Assembly: GCF_000013645.1 (NCBI RefSeq)
Contig: NC_007953.1
Coordinates: 434,001-498,000, forward strand
DNA: 64,000 bases
Direction of reading: 5' to 3'
DNA from: Paraburkholderia xenovorans LB400
GTDB taxonomy: Bacteria; Pseudomonadota; Gammaproteobacteria; Burkholderiales; Burkholderiaceae
Position numbers and translations under genes: made by a program. The notes beneath the pieces are model-generated. The model did no database searches. It had not been told where the DNA came from and worked only from the letters and a program-made list of their open reading frames with translations. Positions within the stretch are counted from its first letter, which is position 1. Each line of letters starts with the position of its first letter. This document shows positions 32,115 to 41,021 of this stretch, piece after piece.

Positions 32115-32975
32115 ATGAAATCGCTTCTGATCATTTCGGCAGAGGGTAATTCGGGCAGAACGATGCTGACCTGCCTGTTTGCCCGTCACCTGCATCGCAT
32201 CAACCATTGGCGCGTGCTCGTGCTGGACCTGGCTGAGCCGCCGTGCTGCGCACAGATGCTCGCCGGCTGCGGACTTGACACGACAGGCTCCGGCAACCGT
32301 GCGCCGGATCTGCACGAGTGCGCCAGCCCGCTAACGGGTGGGTGCCTTCGCGTCCTCAGCGCCGACGCCATCGACGCTCTGCGCGCGCGCGATGATCCCG
32401 CATGCACCCGCTATTACGCGAACCTTCGTCACCTGCTGTCTGTCGTGGCGCCGTGGTTCGACGTGTGCCTGATCGATGCGCCTATCCTGCCGGACTTGCG
32501 CGCTGTCTGTGCGGAGGCGCTGGCGGATGCGGTGCTGAGCCCACTCGCGATGTCGCCGGACTGTATCGGATGCGCTTCCGAGGTCATCAACGGCACATAC
32601 GGAATCCGCAATGTCCGCGCGCGACTGAATCCGGCATTGCGCTTTGCCGGGCTTCTGCCGGTTGTCGACGTCCCTTCGTCGATGGAAGAGGCGTGGGTGA
32701 AGGTGATGGAAACGACGCTGCGTGAGTGGCTGATCGTGGACCGGGCCTTTCCCCACGGATACGCGTGGCTGCCTCGTATGTGGTCCGTTATGAGGTCCGT
32801 CGGGCGCGTTGAAAAACGCCCGGCGCCGCACGGTTACGTTGCCGCGCAGGACGTCGGAGTAGCCGAAGCGTCGCGGACGGTGACGGCCTGTCTGAATGTG
32901 CTCACACGGCGGCTTGCTGCAATCGGGAAGGATGCGGTGCACGGCTTCCGCGATGCGGAGGTGTGTGATGCATGA
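32115..32975 (+). CDS. ParA/MinD-like protein with a degenerate P-loop
   Basis: 286-residue protein with the SIMIBI/ParA outline: N-terminal MKSLLIISAEGNSGRTMLTCLFARHL where ParA has KGGVGKT, a RVLVLDLAEPP strand, and FDVCLIDAPILPDLRAVCAEAL as the A' / Walker B region. The invariant P-loop Lys positions are replaced (EGNSGRT), so ATP hydrolysis may be lost or altered. The last 110 residues match no known domain. It is the first gene of the VirB operon and overlaps the TrbM-like gene by 8 bp. ParA homologues in this position are thought to help position the transfer apparatus, but that is inference. Confidence 0.72.
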   Translation: MKSLLIISAEGNSGRTMLTCLFARHLHRINHWRVLVLDLAEPPCCAQMLAGCGLDTTGSGNRAPDLHECASPLTGGCLRVLSADAIDALRARDDPACTRYYANLRHLLSVVAPWFDVCLIDAPILPDLRAVCAEALADAVLSPLAMSPDCIGCASEVINGTYGIRNVRARLNPALRFAGLLPVVDVPSSMEEAWVKVMETTLREWLIVDRAFPHGYAWLPRMWSVMRSVGRVEKRPAPHGYVAAQDVGVAEASRTVTACLNVLTRRLAAIGKDAVHGFRDAEVCDA

Positions 32976-33546
32976 CGCTGCCATCTCATTCGATATTGCG
33001 GTCACCGGTCGAGCGTTGCTGCGGGCGTTGCGCCGCTGGTCAACCGCCATCGCAGCATTCGTCGGTATATCAATCCTGGCGCCGGGCACTGCCCGTGCCG
33101 ACGACTGGGGCTGCCAGGTGGTCCTGTGCCTGTCCAATCCCGGTGGTCCTGAACAGTACGGTGAGTGCGTCCCGCCAATCGAGAAACTGTGGGCGGCCTT
33201 GCGCCACGGCGACCCTTTTCCGACCTGCGACTTCGGCGCAGGCGGCGCACAGGGAACGTCGGCCGTGAACATTTTTGCGAGTGCCGGTTACTGCCGCGAG
33301 GATCTGCTGTACTGGGGGGGCCCCGAGCAGAGCGAGCTGCTGTGCAATGCGCGTGGCGCGATTAACGTCGAGATCGACGGCGCACTGTACACGCGGGTCT
33401 GGTGGGATGCGAGAGGCGCGGACCGCACGATCACGGAGTTCTACGGGGCTGGCAGTACGGCGGTTCCGTATGAGCCGACCCGGTCGGCGCGCCTCTTTCT
33501 CGAGCGGGAGTACGGGGGCTCGGGCGGACAGGGAGGTGGCGAATGA
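32968..33546 (+). CDS. TrbM-like exported conjugation protein
   Basis: 192 residues with a signal peptide (AAFVGISILAPGTARADDWG). After cleavage it carries a Cys-rich TrbM-type domain: WGCQVVLCLSNPGGPEQYGECVPPIEKLW, then further Cys (PTCDF, YCREDL, LLCNA), suggesting periplasmic disulphides. The C-terminal 90 residues (INVEIDGALYTRVWWD onward) are longer than classical TrbM. ATG 32968 lies in the end of the ParA-like gene. It overlaps VirB1 by 4 bp. TrbM is needed for efficient IncP mating, but its mechanism is unknown. Confidence 0.75.
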   Translation: MHDAAISFDIAVTGRALLRALRRWSTAIAAFVGISILAPGTARADDWGCQVVLCLSNPGGPEQYGECVPPIEKLWAALRHGDPFPTCDFGAGGAQGTSAVNIFASAGYCREDLLYWGGPEQSELLCNARGAINVEIDGALYTRVWWDARGADRTITEFYGAGSTAVPYEPTRSARLFLEREYGGSGGQGGGE

Positions 33547-34190
33547 TTCCGCTCGCCGCATTTCTTGCCCTGACACAGCAGTGCGCGCCGGCCGTGGCGC
33601 CCGCCACGATGGCAGCCATCGTGCGGGTCGAGTCAGGCTTCGACCCGTACGCGATCGGGGTGGTACGCGGCCGCCTCGAGCGGCAGCCCGCGAACCTCGA
33701 TGAGGCCATAGCGACAACACGTGCGCTGGAGGCCGGCGGATGGAATTACAGCGCAGGACTCGCACAGGTGAACCGCGCGAACTGGGTCCGGCTCGGGCTG
33801 ACGCCGCAGGCCGTTTTCGATCCTTGCCGCAATCTCGCTGCCGGGGCGGCCATTCTCCAGGGCTGCTTCGAGCGCGCGCGGCTCAGGCACCCGGAAGCGC
33901 AGAACGCATTGCGCGCGGGGCTCTCGTGCTACGCGAGCGGAGACTTTTCCAGCGGATTCCGGACGGGCTATGTGCAGCGGGTCGTCGCCCAGGCTGCGCG
34001 GCCGGATCCGGTGGTTCCGGCCATTACCACCGATGTTCCGCCCATTCGCGTCATTCCGTCCAGTCCGCAGGACGCACGTTCTGGCGCCTTGCGAATTCCG
34101 GATGGAACGCCTTCGACCACAGACGGCAGGCGAAATCGCCCGATCGGTGAACCCGGTGACGTGACTCAGGAAAGTGCTGTCGTCTTCTGA
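33543..34190 (+). CDS. virB1: VirB1-like lytic transglycosylase
   Basis: 215-residue peptidoglycan-cleaving enzyme that opens the cell wall for the secretion channel. The catalytic Glu lies in MAAIVRVESGFDPYAIGVV, and GLAQVNRANWVRLGL and NLAAGAAILQGCFERA are the following SLT motifs. A weak signal sequence (IPLAAFLALTQQCAPAVA) is present. The proline-rich C-terminus (from residue 150) is disordered. ATGA overlap with the TrbM-like gene. Confidence 0.92.
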   Translation: MIPLAAFLALTQQCAPAVAPATMAAIVRVESGFDPYAIGVVRGRLERQPANLDEAIATTRALEAGGWNYSAGLAQVNRANWVRLGLTPQAVFDPCRNLAAGAAILQGCFERARLRHPEAQNALRAGLSCYASGDFSSGFRTGYVQRVVAQAARPDPVVPAITTDVPPIRVIPSSPQDARSGALRIPDGTPSTTDGRRNRPIGEPGDVTQESAVVF

Positions 34191-34225
34191 CGGCGCAGAA
34201 CCGATATGTGTAACAGGAGCATCCC

Positions 34226-34561
34226 ATGAAATCAGGACTACAGATGAAATGGAAAACTATCCGGTTGGCGACGCGGGTTCTCGCGTCGGTGCGAGCCGGT
34301 CGCAACGGGCTCGCGGTCGCTGCTCTGCTGACGGTGACGCCGGCATACGCGCAGCTCTCGCAGGTCAACACGCTGCTCACGACGATCCAGACCACGCTGC
34401 TTAGCGTGGGCGCGGTGGTGTGCTCGATCTCGATCATCTGGGCGGGCTTCAAGATGATGTTCCAGCACGCGCGCTTTGGCGACATTGCCAACGTGTTCAT
34501 CGGCGGCCTGTTCGTGGGCTGCGCCACGGTGATCGCGGCGATGCTGATCCCGACGAGCTGA
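34226..34561 (+). CDS. virB2: VirB2-like major pilin
   Basis: 111-residue pilin precursor. A long leader ends in VAALLTVTPAYAQLSQV, giving a mature pilin of about 70 residues with two hydrophobic segments (LLSVGAVVCSISIIWAGFKMMF and VFIGGLFVGCATVIAAMLI), as in TrbC/VirB2. AGGAGCATCCC precedes ATG 34226. It is followed 13 bp later by VirB3. Confidence 0.93.
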   Translation: MKSGLQMKWKTIRLATRVLASVRAGRNGLAVAALLTVTPAYAQLSQVNTLLTTIQTTLLSVGAVVCSISIIWAGFKMMFQHARFGDIANVFIGGLFVGCATVIAAMLIPTS

Positions 34562-34574
34562 GGCGGAGGCGCAC

Positions 34575-34907
34575 ATGAGTCCGCGCATGAATCCACTGCG
34601 GGATCCCGTCTTCAAGGGCTGCACGCGTCCCGCGATGCTCTGGGGGGTGCCGCTCGTACCGTTCCTCATGGTGGGCAGCAGCATTCTGATCCCGGCGATC
34701 TGGGCGCTGCTCGCGAGTCCGCCGGTGGGTGTCGGGATCGTGCTGCTCCTCATTCCCGTCTTCGTCACGATGCGCTCGATCACGCGGCACGACGACCAGC
34801 GTCTCGCGCAATACGCCCTATGCGCTCGCATGGCAATTCGCCAGCGCAACCGTCGTTTCTGGGGCGCGCACGCCTACGTGCCGGTTCGCGTCAAGAGGAG
34901 GGGCTGA
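34575..34907 (+). CDS. virB3: VirB3-like inner-membrane protein
   Basis: 110-residue small membrane protein needed for pilus assembly. The N-terminus NPLRDPVFKGCTRPAMLWGVPLVPF is diagnostic, followed by two hydrophobic stretches (LMVGSSILIPAIWALLA, GVGIVLLLIPVFVTM). It ends 1 bp before the VirB4 start, and VirB3-VirB4 are functionally paired or fused in many systems. Confidence 0.93.
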   Translation: MSPRMNPLRDPVFKGCTRPAMLWGVPLVPFLMVGSSILIPAIWALLASPPVGVGIVLLLIPVFVTMRSITRHDDQRLAQYALCARMAIRQRNRRFWGAHAYVPVRVKRRG

Positions 34908-34908
34908 C

Positions 34909-37380
34909 ATGAGTGCACAGCCGCAACTCATCGAGGTGGCCGAACGTGAGGTGGTGCTCGCGGACTTTGTCCCGTTTTCGTCGCACGTGACCGATCACGT
35001 GATCCGCACGCGGGAAGGGGATTACCTGAGTGTCTGGAAGATCGCGGGCATTGCCTTCGAGGCGGCCGATCCAGGCGACATCCTCGTGCGTCACGAAGGA
35101 TTCAACCAGCTCGTGCGCAGCCTGCCGGGAGGTCACGTCGGCCTGTGGTCGCACCGGATCCGCCGGCGCGTGACGGACCACTTTGCGACGCCGTACGGCC
35201 ACCCGTTCTGCCAGGAGCTCGCCACGCGCTACTACGCGAGCTTTGCGGGCTACCGGATGATGGCCAACGAACTGTACCTGACGCTCGTGTACCGGCCGCG
35301 CCGCACGCGCCTGGGGCGTCTTTTCAGCCAGGCGGCGCGGCGGACCCTCGATGATATTCGGCGGGACCAGCACGAGGCCCTGAAGGTGATGGCGGAGCTT
35401 GCCGCGCAGGTCGAATCGGGCCTTAAGCCCTGGGACCCGGTGGCGCTTGGTGTCTACAGGAAGCAGATCCGCTACACGCAGCGCCCCGTGCGTTTCTCCG
35501 CGGCGCTGGAGTTCCTGGGCTATCTCGTCAACGCCGCATGGGAGCCCGTGCCGGTGCCGTCTGGCCGCATTGCCGAGGCACTGCCGACGTCGCGGCTTTT
35601 CTTCCGCACCGAGAAGGTCGAGATCCGCATGGCCGATGCGACGCGCTACGCCGCGTTGCTCGACCTGAAGGACTACCCCGAGGAAACCGAGCCGGGGATG
35701 CTCGACGGTCTGCTCTATGGCGACTTCGAATACATCGAGACCCAGAGTTTCACGATCCTTGACCGTCCCACGGCAAAAGAGGCACTCGAGCGTCAGCGCA
35801 ACCAGATGATTGCTGGCGAGGACGTGGCGGTCTCGCAGGTCCAGGCTATGGACCAGGCGCTGGACGATCTGATCAATGGTGATTTCGTCCTCGGTGAATA
35901 TCACTATTCGCTCGCGGTGCTCGGTGACAGGCCCGACGAGGTCGCGCGGCATGTGGCGAAGGCGCGCACACAACTCGCGGACGTGGGCTTCCAGACGGCG
36001 CTGGTCGATCTGGTAGCGGATGCGGCCTGGTTCGCGCAGCTGCCTGGTAACTGGCGCTACCGGCCACGGGAGGCGAAGCTCACCTCGCGCAACTTCTGCG
36101 GACTCGCGAGCCTGCACAACTTTGCGACCGGCAAGCGCGAAGGCAATCCGTGGGGCGAGGCGATCACGATCGTGAAGACGCCGAGTGGGCAACCGCTGTA
36201 CCTGAACTTCCACGCCACGCCGGAGAAGAAGGAGTCCGCTGACGAGAAGGCGCTCGCCAACACGCAGATCATCGGACAGGCGGGTGCCGGCAAGACGGTG
36301 TTGGAGCTGTTCCTGCTGGCAATGGCGATGAAGTATGGCCTCACCGGCGTCGTCTACGACAAGGACCGGGGCACTGAGATCGCGATCCGGGCGATGGGAG
36401 GCCGCTACACGGTGTTTCGACGGGGTGTCCCGACGGGATTGAATCCGTTCCAGCTCGACCCGGACGAGACGGTACTGGACTTCTGGGAGCGGCTCGTGCG
36501 CCGTCTGGTCGACACCGGCACGCTGTTGTCGGCGAAGGACGAACTCGACATTTCGCGTGCAGTGCGGGAAGTCGCCCGCATGGAGCGCCCGTTGCGCCGC
36601 CTGTCGATGGTCCGGCAATTGCTGCCCGCCGTGGGCGAAAACAGCCTGCATGCACGCCTCACGAAGTGGTGCGCAGGCGGACGACTCGGCTGGGTGCTGG
36701 ACAACCCGTCGGACCTGCTGGATTTCAGCCAGAACCGTCTCTTCGGCTTCGACGATACGGAGCTGCTCGACGATCCGGAGGTGTCGACGCCGGTCACGAT
36801 GTACCTGTTGCAGCTGACCGAAAGCCTGATCGACGGGCGGCGCTTTGTGTATGTGATGACCGAATTCTGGAAGCGCCTGGGCGATCCGGTCTTCACGGAT
36901 TTCGCAAAGGACAAGCAGAAGACGATCCGCAAGCAGAACGGTCTGGGGATCTTCGACACGCAATCCCCAGCCGATGTACTGCGTAGCGACATCGCGCGGG
37001 CGCTGGTCGAGCAGACCGCCACGTTCTTCTTTCTGCCGAATCCGCGTGCCGACTACGACGACTACGTGCATGGCTTCAAGCTGACCGAGGCCGAATTCAA
37101 CATCGTCCGCTCACTCGGCGAGAACAGTCGCCTGTTCCTTGTGAAGCAGGGCCACCGTTCGGCCATCGGCAGGCTGGATCTGGCCGGCCTCGGTGACGTG
37201 CTCGACGTGCTGTCGGGGACGACGGACAACGTTGAGCTGCTCGACGGGATCCGTGCCGAAGTGGGCGACGATCCCGGCGTGTGGCTCCCCGTGTTTCATG
37301 AGCGGCTGGCGAAGCGTCGTGCGACCGGGGGCGCCCTGAATGCACTGACGCCGCGTCTGTCGGGAAGAGGTGCACGATGA
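34909..37380 (+). CDS. virB4: VirB4-like conjugation ATPase
   Basis: 823-residue cytoplasmic motor ATPase of the type IV secretion system, the usual size. Walker A is GQAGAGKTVLELFL near residue 455. The Walker B-like segment reads FVYVMTEFWKRL, in which the usual Asp before Glu is Thr, a possible weakening worth checking. The N-terminal CagE/VirB4 domain includes LWSHRIRRRVTDHF and FAGYRMMANELYLTLVYRP; the C-terminal half ends with SRLFLVKQGHRSAIGRLDLAG. ATG 34909 follows AGAGGAGGGGCTGAC. It overlaps VirB6 by 4 bp. Confidence 0.95.
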   Translation: MSAQPQLIEVAEREVVLADFVPFSSHVTDHVIRTREGDYLSVWKIAGIAFEAADPGDILVRHEGFNQLVRSLPGGHVGLWSHRIRRRVTDHFATPYGHPFCQELATRYYASFAGYRMMANELYLTLVYRPRRTRLGRLFSQAARRTLDDIRRDQHEALKVMAELAAQVESGLKPWDPVALGVYRKQIRYTQRPVRFSAALEFLGYLVNAAWEPVPVPSGRIAEALPTSRLFFRTEKVEIRMADATRYAALLDLKDYPEETEPGMLDGLLYGDFEYIETQSFTILDRPTAKEALERQRNQMIAGEDVAVSQVQAMDQALDDLINGDFVLGEYHYSLAVLGDRPDEVARHVAKARTQLADVGFQTALVDLVADAAWFAQLPGNWRYRPREAKLTSRNFCGLASLHNFATGKREGNPWGEAITIVKTPSGQPLYLNFHATPEKKESADEKALANTQIIGQAGAGKTVLELFLLAMAMKYGLTGVVYDKDRGTEIAIRAMGGRYTVFRRGVPTGLNPFQLDPDETVLDFWERLVRRLVDTGTLLSAKDELDISRAVREVARMERPLRRLSMVRQLLPAVGENSLHARLTKWCAGGRLGWVLDNPSDLLDFSQNRLFGFDDTELLDDPEVSTPVTMYLLQLTESLIDGRRFVYVMTEFWKRLGDPVFTDFAKDKQKTIRKQNGLGIFDTQSPADVLRSDIARALVEQTATFFFLPNPRADYDDYVHGFKLTEAEFNIVRSLGENSRLFLVKQGHRSAIGRLDLAGLGDVLDVLSGTTDNVELLDGIRAEVGDDPGVWLPVFHERLAKRRATGGALNALTPRLSGRGAR

Positions 37381-38534
37381 GCGGCCTTTTCACTGCAGTC
37401 GGCGGCACGCTCGAGAACGGCATGTCGACGTATGTCACGAGCGTGTCCTCAGCCCTGTCCAGCGCGCTGGTACCCGTTGTCACGACGGCCCTGTCGATCT
37501 GGATCATCACGTACGGGTTCGCCGTAGTACGCGGCGAGGCCCATGAGTCGGTACCTGCATTCGCGTGGCGTGGCCTGAAGGTGGCCGTCATGCTCGCCTT
37601 CGCGCTCGGCGCGGGCATCTATCAGTCCCAGGTTGTCACGGCAGTCGAAGGGGCGACGACGGGCCTTGCCCAGACGATCCAGACCGCGGCGGCCAATGCC
37701 GGTGCTGGCAACCCCGGTTGCGGAACGGCGAGTGGCAGCAGCGTGACAGGCACGAGCGCGTCGGCCATTTACCAGACGCTCGATTGCTATGACCGTCAGA
37801 TCGATCTGGTGATGGATGCGTACTTCAACAAGGCGACGCACGAAGGTTTCAGCGTCGCCGGAATCGTCGCGGGCATCGGCGATTTTGCCTGTGGGCTGGT
37901 GGCGGCACTCGGCGCGTCGGTCTTCCTCATTGTCCTCGCATTCGAAGTGGTGATGGCGAGGCTCCTGCTGGATCTGGTGCTCGGCCTTGGTCCCCTGTTC
38001 ATCGCCTGCGGGGCATTCAGCCCCACCGCCCGGTTCTTCGAGGCGTGGACCGCAAAGATTGCCAATTACGCGCTGCTGCAGGTGCTCATCGCAGCGTTTC
38101 TGGGCATGGCCTTGACGGCGTTTTCAGCGGATCTTGCGCCGTTCCAGGTGACGAGCGCGTCGCCCGATGCCAACGCCTCCACGCTGACGGCGGCTGTCCA
38201 GGGCGCGCTCGATAACGCCGCATCCTGGGGGGCAGGACTTGGGATGTGCGCAGCTGGGGTGTTGCTGGCCACCGTCGGTTGGCAACTGCCAGCGGTCGCC
38301 TCAGGACTTGCCGGAGGCGCCACGATGTCCGGGTTCGGTGCCTTCGTTGCAGGATACGCAGCGCGGCAGGCACTTCGCGGCGTCGGCGCCGCCATGCGCT
38401 TCGGACACGGTCCGCGGGGGCCAGGCGGAAAAATTTCGGATGGCGGAGCGGGAAGCGGTTCGATACCACTCTACCAGCGTGCTGCCCGCGAGCATATGGG
38501 CGATCAGGGAAACGATGGAGGATCAACATCATGA
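37377..38534 (+). CDS. virB6: VirB6/TrbL-like channel protein
   Basis: 385-residue polytopic inner-membrane protein that shapes the transfer channel. Typical features are the N-terminal GLFTAVGGTLENGM, hydrophobic VVTTALSIWIITYGFAVVRG, the long periplasmic loop with Gly/Ser/Thr/Cys, and membrane segments at residues about 170-250 and 295-325. A soluble Gly-rich tail follows. ATGA overlap with VirB4. It lies before virB5, the reverse of the Agrobacterium order. Confidence 0.92.
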   Translation: MSGLFTAVGGTLENGMSTYVTSVSSALSSALVPVVTTALSIWIITYGFAVVRGEAHESVPAFAWRGLKVAVMLAFALGAGIYQSQVVTAVEGATTGLAQTIQTAAANAGAGNPGCGTASGSSVTGTSASAIYQTLDCYDRQIDLVMDAYFNKATHEGFSVAGIVAGIGDFACGLVAALGASVFLIVLAFEVVMARLLLDLVLGLGPLFIACGAFSPTARFFEAWTAKIANYALLQVLIAAFLGMALTAFSADLAPFQVTSASPDANASTLTAAVQGALDNAASWGAGLGMCAAGVLLATVGWQLPAVASGLAGGATMSGFGAFVAGYAARQALRGVGAAMRFGHGPRGPGGKISDGGAGSGSIPLYQRAAREHMGDQGNDGGSTS

Positions 38535-39238
38535 TCGCTTCAGGTGTACGCCGCACTCTCGTAGCCATTGCGGCAGCAACGACCAGCAGCCTGTCTTCCG
38601 GCGTCCATGCACAGGGCATTCCAGTCTACGACGCGCAGAACGTCATACAGGCGATCGCGACTGTCGGTCAACTGAAACAGGAAGTGCAGCAGGAACTTCA
38701 GCTGTATCAGTCGCTCAGCGGCACGCGCGGGTTTGGCGAGCTGATGAGCAATCCGGTCCTGTCGAATTCACTGCCGTCGAACTGGCAGTCGGTGTACACA
38801 GCGATCCAGCACGGCGGGTATGCGGGCCTGACGGGCAGCGCGCAGACGCTGCGCTCGGCGAGCGAAATCTACAACTGCGAGGACCAGAGCGGCATTGACC
38901 AGCAGGTCTGCCAGCGCGCGCTGAACAAGCCGTTTCAGGACAAGGCCTTCGGCACACAGGCGTACCAGACGGAACTCGATGAACTCGACCAGATCCAGGG
39001 CCTGATGCAACAGATCGATGTGACGCAGGACCAGAAAGGCATCGGGGAACTGCAGGCGCGCATCCAGATTGAGAGCACGGCGGTCGGCAATGAAATGACG
39101 AAGCTGCAGCTTTTCAGGATGCTCGCAGATTCGGAGGACCGGCTGATTGCCGAGCAGCAGCAGGAGCTTGTGCTCAAGCGCGCCGGAAATACCGCACGGC
39201 TGCAGGACCAGATGGTGCCTGCGGGCTTTGGCAACTGA
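38531..39238 (+). CDS. virB5: VirB5-like minor pilin / adhesin
   Basis: 235-residue exported helical protein, minor component of the pilus tip. The signal peptide ends in SLSSGVHA before QGIPVYDAQNV. The body is mostly coiled coil (TVGQLKQEVQQELQLYQSL, and the GIGELQARIQIESTAVGNEMTKLQL region near the end), typical of VirB5/TrbJ. ATG 38531 overlaps the VirB6 stop. The end of the gene lies in a 13-bp tandem repeat that copies its stop codon. Confidence 0.9.
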   Translation: MIASGVRRTLVAIAAATTSSLSSGVHAQGIPVYDAQNVIQAIATVGQLKQEVQQELQLYQSLSGTRGFGELMSNPVLSNSLPSNWQSVYTAIQHGGYAGLTGSAQTLRSASEIYNCEDQSGIDQQVCQRALNKPFQDKAFGTQAYQTELDELDQIQGLMQQIDVTQDQKGIGELQARIQIESTAVGNEMTKLQLFRMLADSEDRLIAEQQQELVLKRAGNTARLQDQMVPAGFGN

Positions 39239-39278
39239 GTTTGGTAACTGAGTTCGGAAACTGAGTTCGGAAACTGAG
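39227..39278. repeat. Four copies of a 13-bp repeat spanning the virB5 stop
   Basis: Units of the form TTYGGNAACTGAG run from 39227 to 39278. The first contains the real end of virB5 (Phe-Gly-Asn-stop), and each further copy repeats the TGA. They extend the virB5-virB7 gap; the last leads into the GAGGAGG ribosome site of virB7. Confidence 0.85.
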
Positions 39279-39287
39279 GAGGCTGGC

Positions 39288-39449
39288 ATGATCCGTTCCG
39301 TTGTGGCGGTCGTTATCATTCAATTAGTGATACTGATAAATGGCTGCTCGGGAAATCCACCCAAACCTGTCCTGCCAGATGGCTTGCACCGTGTTCCAGT
39401 GAACCGCGTGCCCCCGGTTCCCCAGTCCGATGGAGGCGGCCATGAGTAG
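39288..39449 (+). CDS. virB7: VirB7-like small lipoprotein
   Basis: A 53-residue lipoprotein, shorter than most gene callers report. ATG 39288 follows a strong GAGGAGG (39276-39282). A hydrophobic leader (SVVAVVIIQLVILINGC) ends in a lipobox with the acylated Cys20, and the remaining 33 residues are Pro-rich (NPPKPVLPDG, then RVPPVP). VirB7 anchors the outer-membrane core by contacting VirB9. Its position between virB5 and virB8 and an 8-bp overlap with virB8 support the assignment. It completes the set virB1-virB11. Confidence 0.82.
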   Translation: MIRSVVAVVIIQLVILINGCSGNPPKPVLPDGLHRVPVNRVPPVPQSDGGGHE

Positions 39450-40188
39450 TGAGCGTGACGCCCGCGAATCACGTGATTATCGCCGGGCACTCGATTTCGA
39501 GGTGTCGGTCGCGCACCTGCAGGAGCGCTCGGAGCGTCGGGCATGGCACGTGGCTATGGGCTCCGTGGTGGTCGCGATCCTGTGTGCTGTCGCACTGGCC
39601 GTGATGGTCCCGTTCTATCGGGTGGTGCCGCTGCCGATCGAGGTCGACCGTCTGACCGGTGAAGCACAGGTGATCGACGTGCTCGACGCGAAGCAGACGC
39701 ACATGCGGGATATCGAGGACAAGCACTGGGTGGAAGCGTACGTGCGCTCGCGTGAGCGCTACGACTGGGGCCTGCTGCAGATGGACTACGACCGCGTGCT
39801 CGACATGAGCGACGACCGTGTCGCGCGGGACTACCGGTCGATCTACAGCGGCCCGGATGCACTGGACCGGCAGCTCGGGGCGAACACACAGCGGCGTATC
39901 CGCATCCTCTCGACGACGCTCGTGCCCGACGAACCCGGCCGTGCTGTCGTGCATATCGAACGCACGACGCGGAAGAACGGCATCGATAACGCGGAGCCCC
40001 CGCAGCGCTTCGTCGTCACGCTCGCCTTCACATACCGGCCGTCCGTCTTCACGCGTGAGCGCACGGCCATCGAGAATCCCTTCGGCTTCAGGGTGACGGC
40101 GTATAGCCGCGATCCCGAATACACCCCCACGGCGGTGTCGCCCGCGTCGTCGCCGACATTGTCACCTGCTCCGGGAGGTGCGCCATGA
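39442..40188 (+). CDS. virB8: VirB8-like assembly protein
   Basis: 248-residue bitopic inner-membrane protein. A cytoplasmic N-terminus (RDYRRALDFEVSVAHLQERSE) precedes one membrane helix (MGSVVVAILCAVALAVMVPF, residues about 38-58), then the periplasmic NTF2-like domain (VVPLPIEVDRLTGEAQVID, VEAYVRSRERYDWGLLQMDY, ENPFGFRVTAYSRDPEY). ATG 39442 has GGAGGCGGCC before it. The short Pro/Ser tail is variable in the family. Confidence 0.93.
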   Translation: MSSERDARESRDYRRALDFEVSVAHLQERSERRAWHVAMGSVVVAILCAVALAVMVPFYRVVPLPIEVDRLTGEAQVIDVLDAKQTHMRDIEDKHWVEAYVRSRERYDWGLLQMDYDRVLDMSDDRVARDYRSIYSGPDALDRQLGANTQRRIRILSTTLVPDEPGRAVVHIERTTRKNGIDNAEPPQRFVVTLAFTYRPSVFTRERTAIENPFGFRVTAYSRDPEYTPTAVSPASSPTLSPAPGGAP

Positions 40189-41021
40189 GACTGAACACTC
40201 TGGTGAGAGCCGCCGCGCTGGTGGCAGGACTGGTGGGGAGCTGCGCCGGCGCCTTTGCCTACGACATGCCTGGCTGGTCGGGCGACTCCCGCGTGCGGCA
40301 GGTCGTGTACCGGCAGGACGAGGTGGTGCGGGTCATCGCGCAACGCGGCTTTGCCACGCACATTGCGCTGGATCCGGCCGAGCACATCCTCGTCGTAGCC
40401 CCGGGCGACCGGGACGGATGGCAGGTGGTCGCAAACCGTGGCGACCACGACGTCTACCTCAAGCCGCAGCTTGCTGCGCACGACACGAACCTCGAAATCC
40501 GGACGGACCGGCACAGCTACAGCTTCGACCTGGTCGTACTGCCGCTGAAGGCCCGTTTCGGTAGCGACGACGAGATGTACCGGATCACGTTCGTCTATCC
40601 GGACATGCAAGCCGCGAAGACAAAGGCCGCAGACGATGCCGTCCTCCTGCGCAAGCGTCTCGACCAGGCGCCGGTGGTGCGCAACACCGCTTACTCGATG
40701 CAGGTGATGCCGCACTCGGAGGATATCGCGCCGACGGCGGCATGGGATGACGGGCGCTTCACCTACATCCGCATTCCGAACAACCGCCGTATCCCGGCGA
40801 TCTTCCGCGTCGCCGATGACAGCAGCGAAAGCGTGGTTGACCGGCACATGGAAGCCGACGTGATCGTCGTGCATGAGGTGGCCCGGCGGTTCGTCCTGCG
40901 GTTGGGCGACGAGGTGGTCGGTCTGTGGAACGACGCGTTCGATGTAGATGGCGTGCCACCGGCGGATGGCACGACGGTCAGCGGTGTGAAGCGTGTTTTG
41001 CGGAGCGACGGCCATGAATGA
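40185..41021 (+). CDS. virB9: VirB9-like outer-membrane core protein
   Basis: 278-residue exported protein with a signal peptide (ALVAGLVGSCAGAFA before YDMPGWSGDSRVR). The N-terminal domain has DSRVRQVVYRQDEVVRVIAQRG and LVVAPGDRDGWQVV; the C-terminal domain has RFTYIRIPNNRRIPAIF and DGTTVSGVKRVL, the part that binds VirB7 and VirB10. ATGA overlap with virB8; 8-bp overlap with virB10. Confidence 0.94.
   Translation: MRLNTLVRAAALVAGLVGSCAGAFAYDMPGWSGDSRVRQVVYRQDEVVRVIAQRGFATHIALDPAEHILVVAPGDRDGWQVVANRGDHDVYLKPQLAAHDTNLEIRTDRHSYSFDLVVLPLKARFGSDDEMYRITFVYPDMQAAKTKAADDAVLLRKRLDQAPVVRNTAYSMQVMPHSEDIAPTAAWDDGRFTYIRIPNNRRIPAIFRVADDSSESVVDRHMEADVIVVHEVARRFVLRLGDEVVGLWNDAFDVDGVPPADGTTVSGVKRVLRSDGHE

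Noticed and set aside
34891..37071. 726-codon open frame on the minus strand opposite virB4
   Set aside because: It mirrors virB4 codons in GC-rich DNA, is rich in Arg/His/Val and has no domain.
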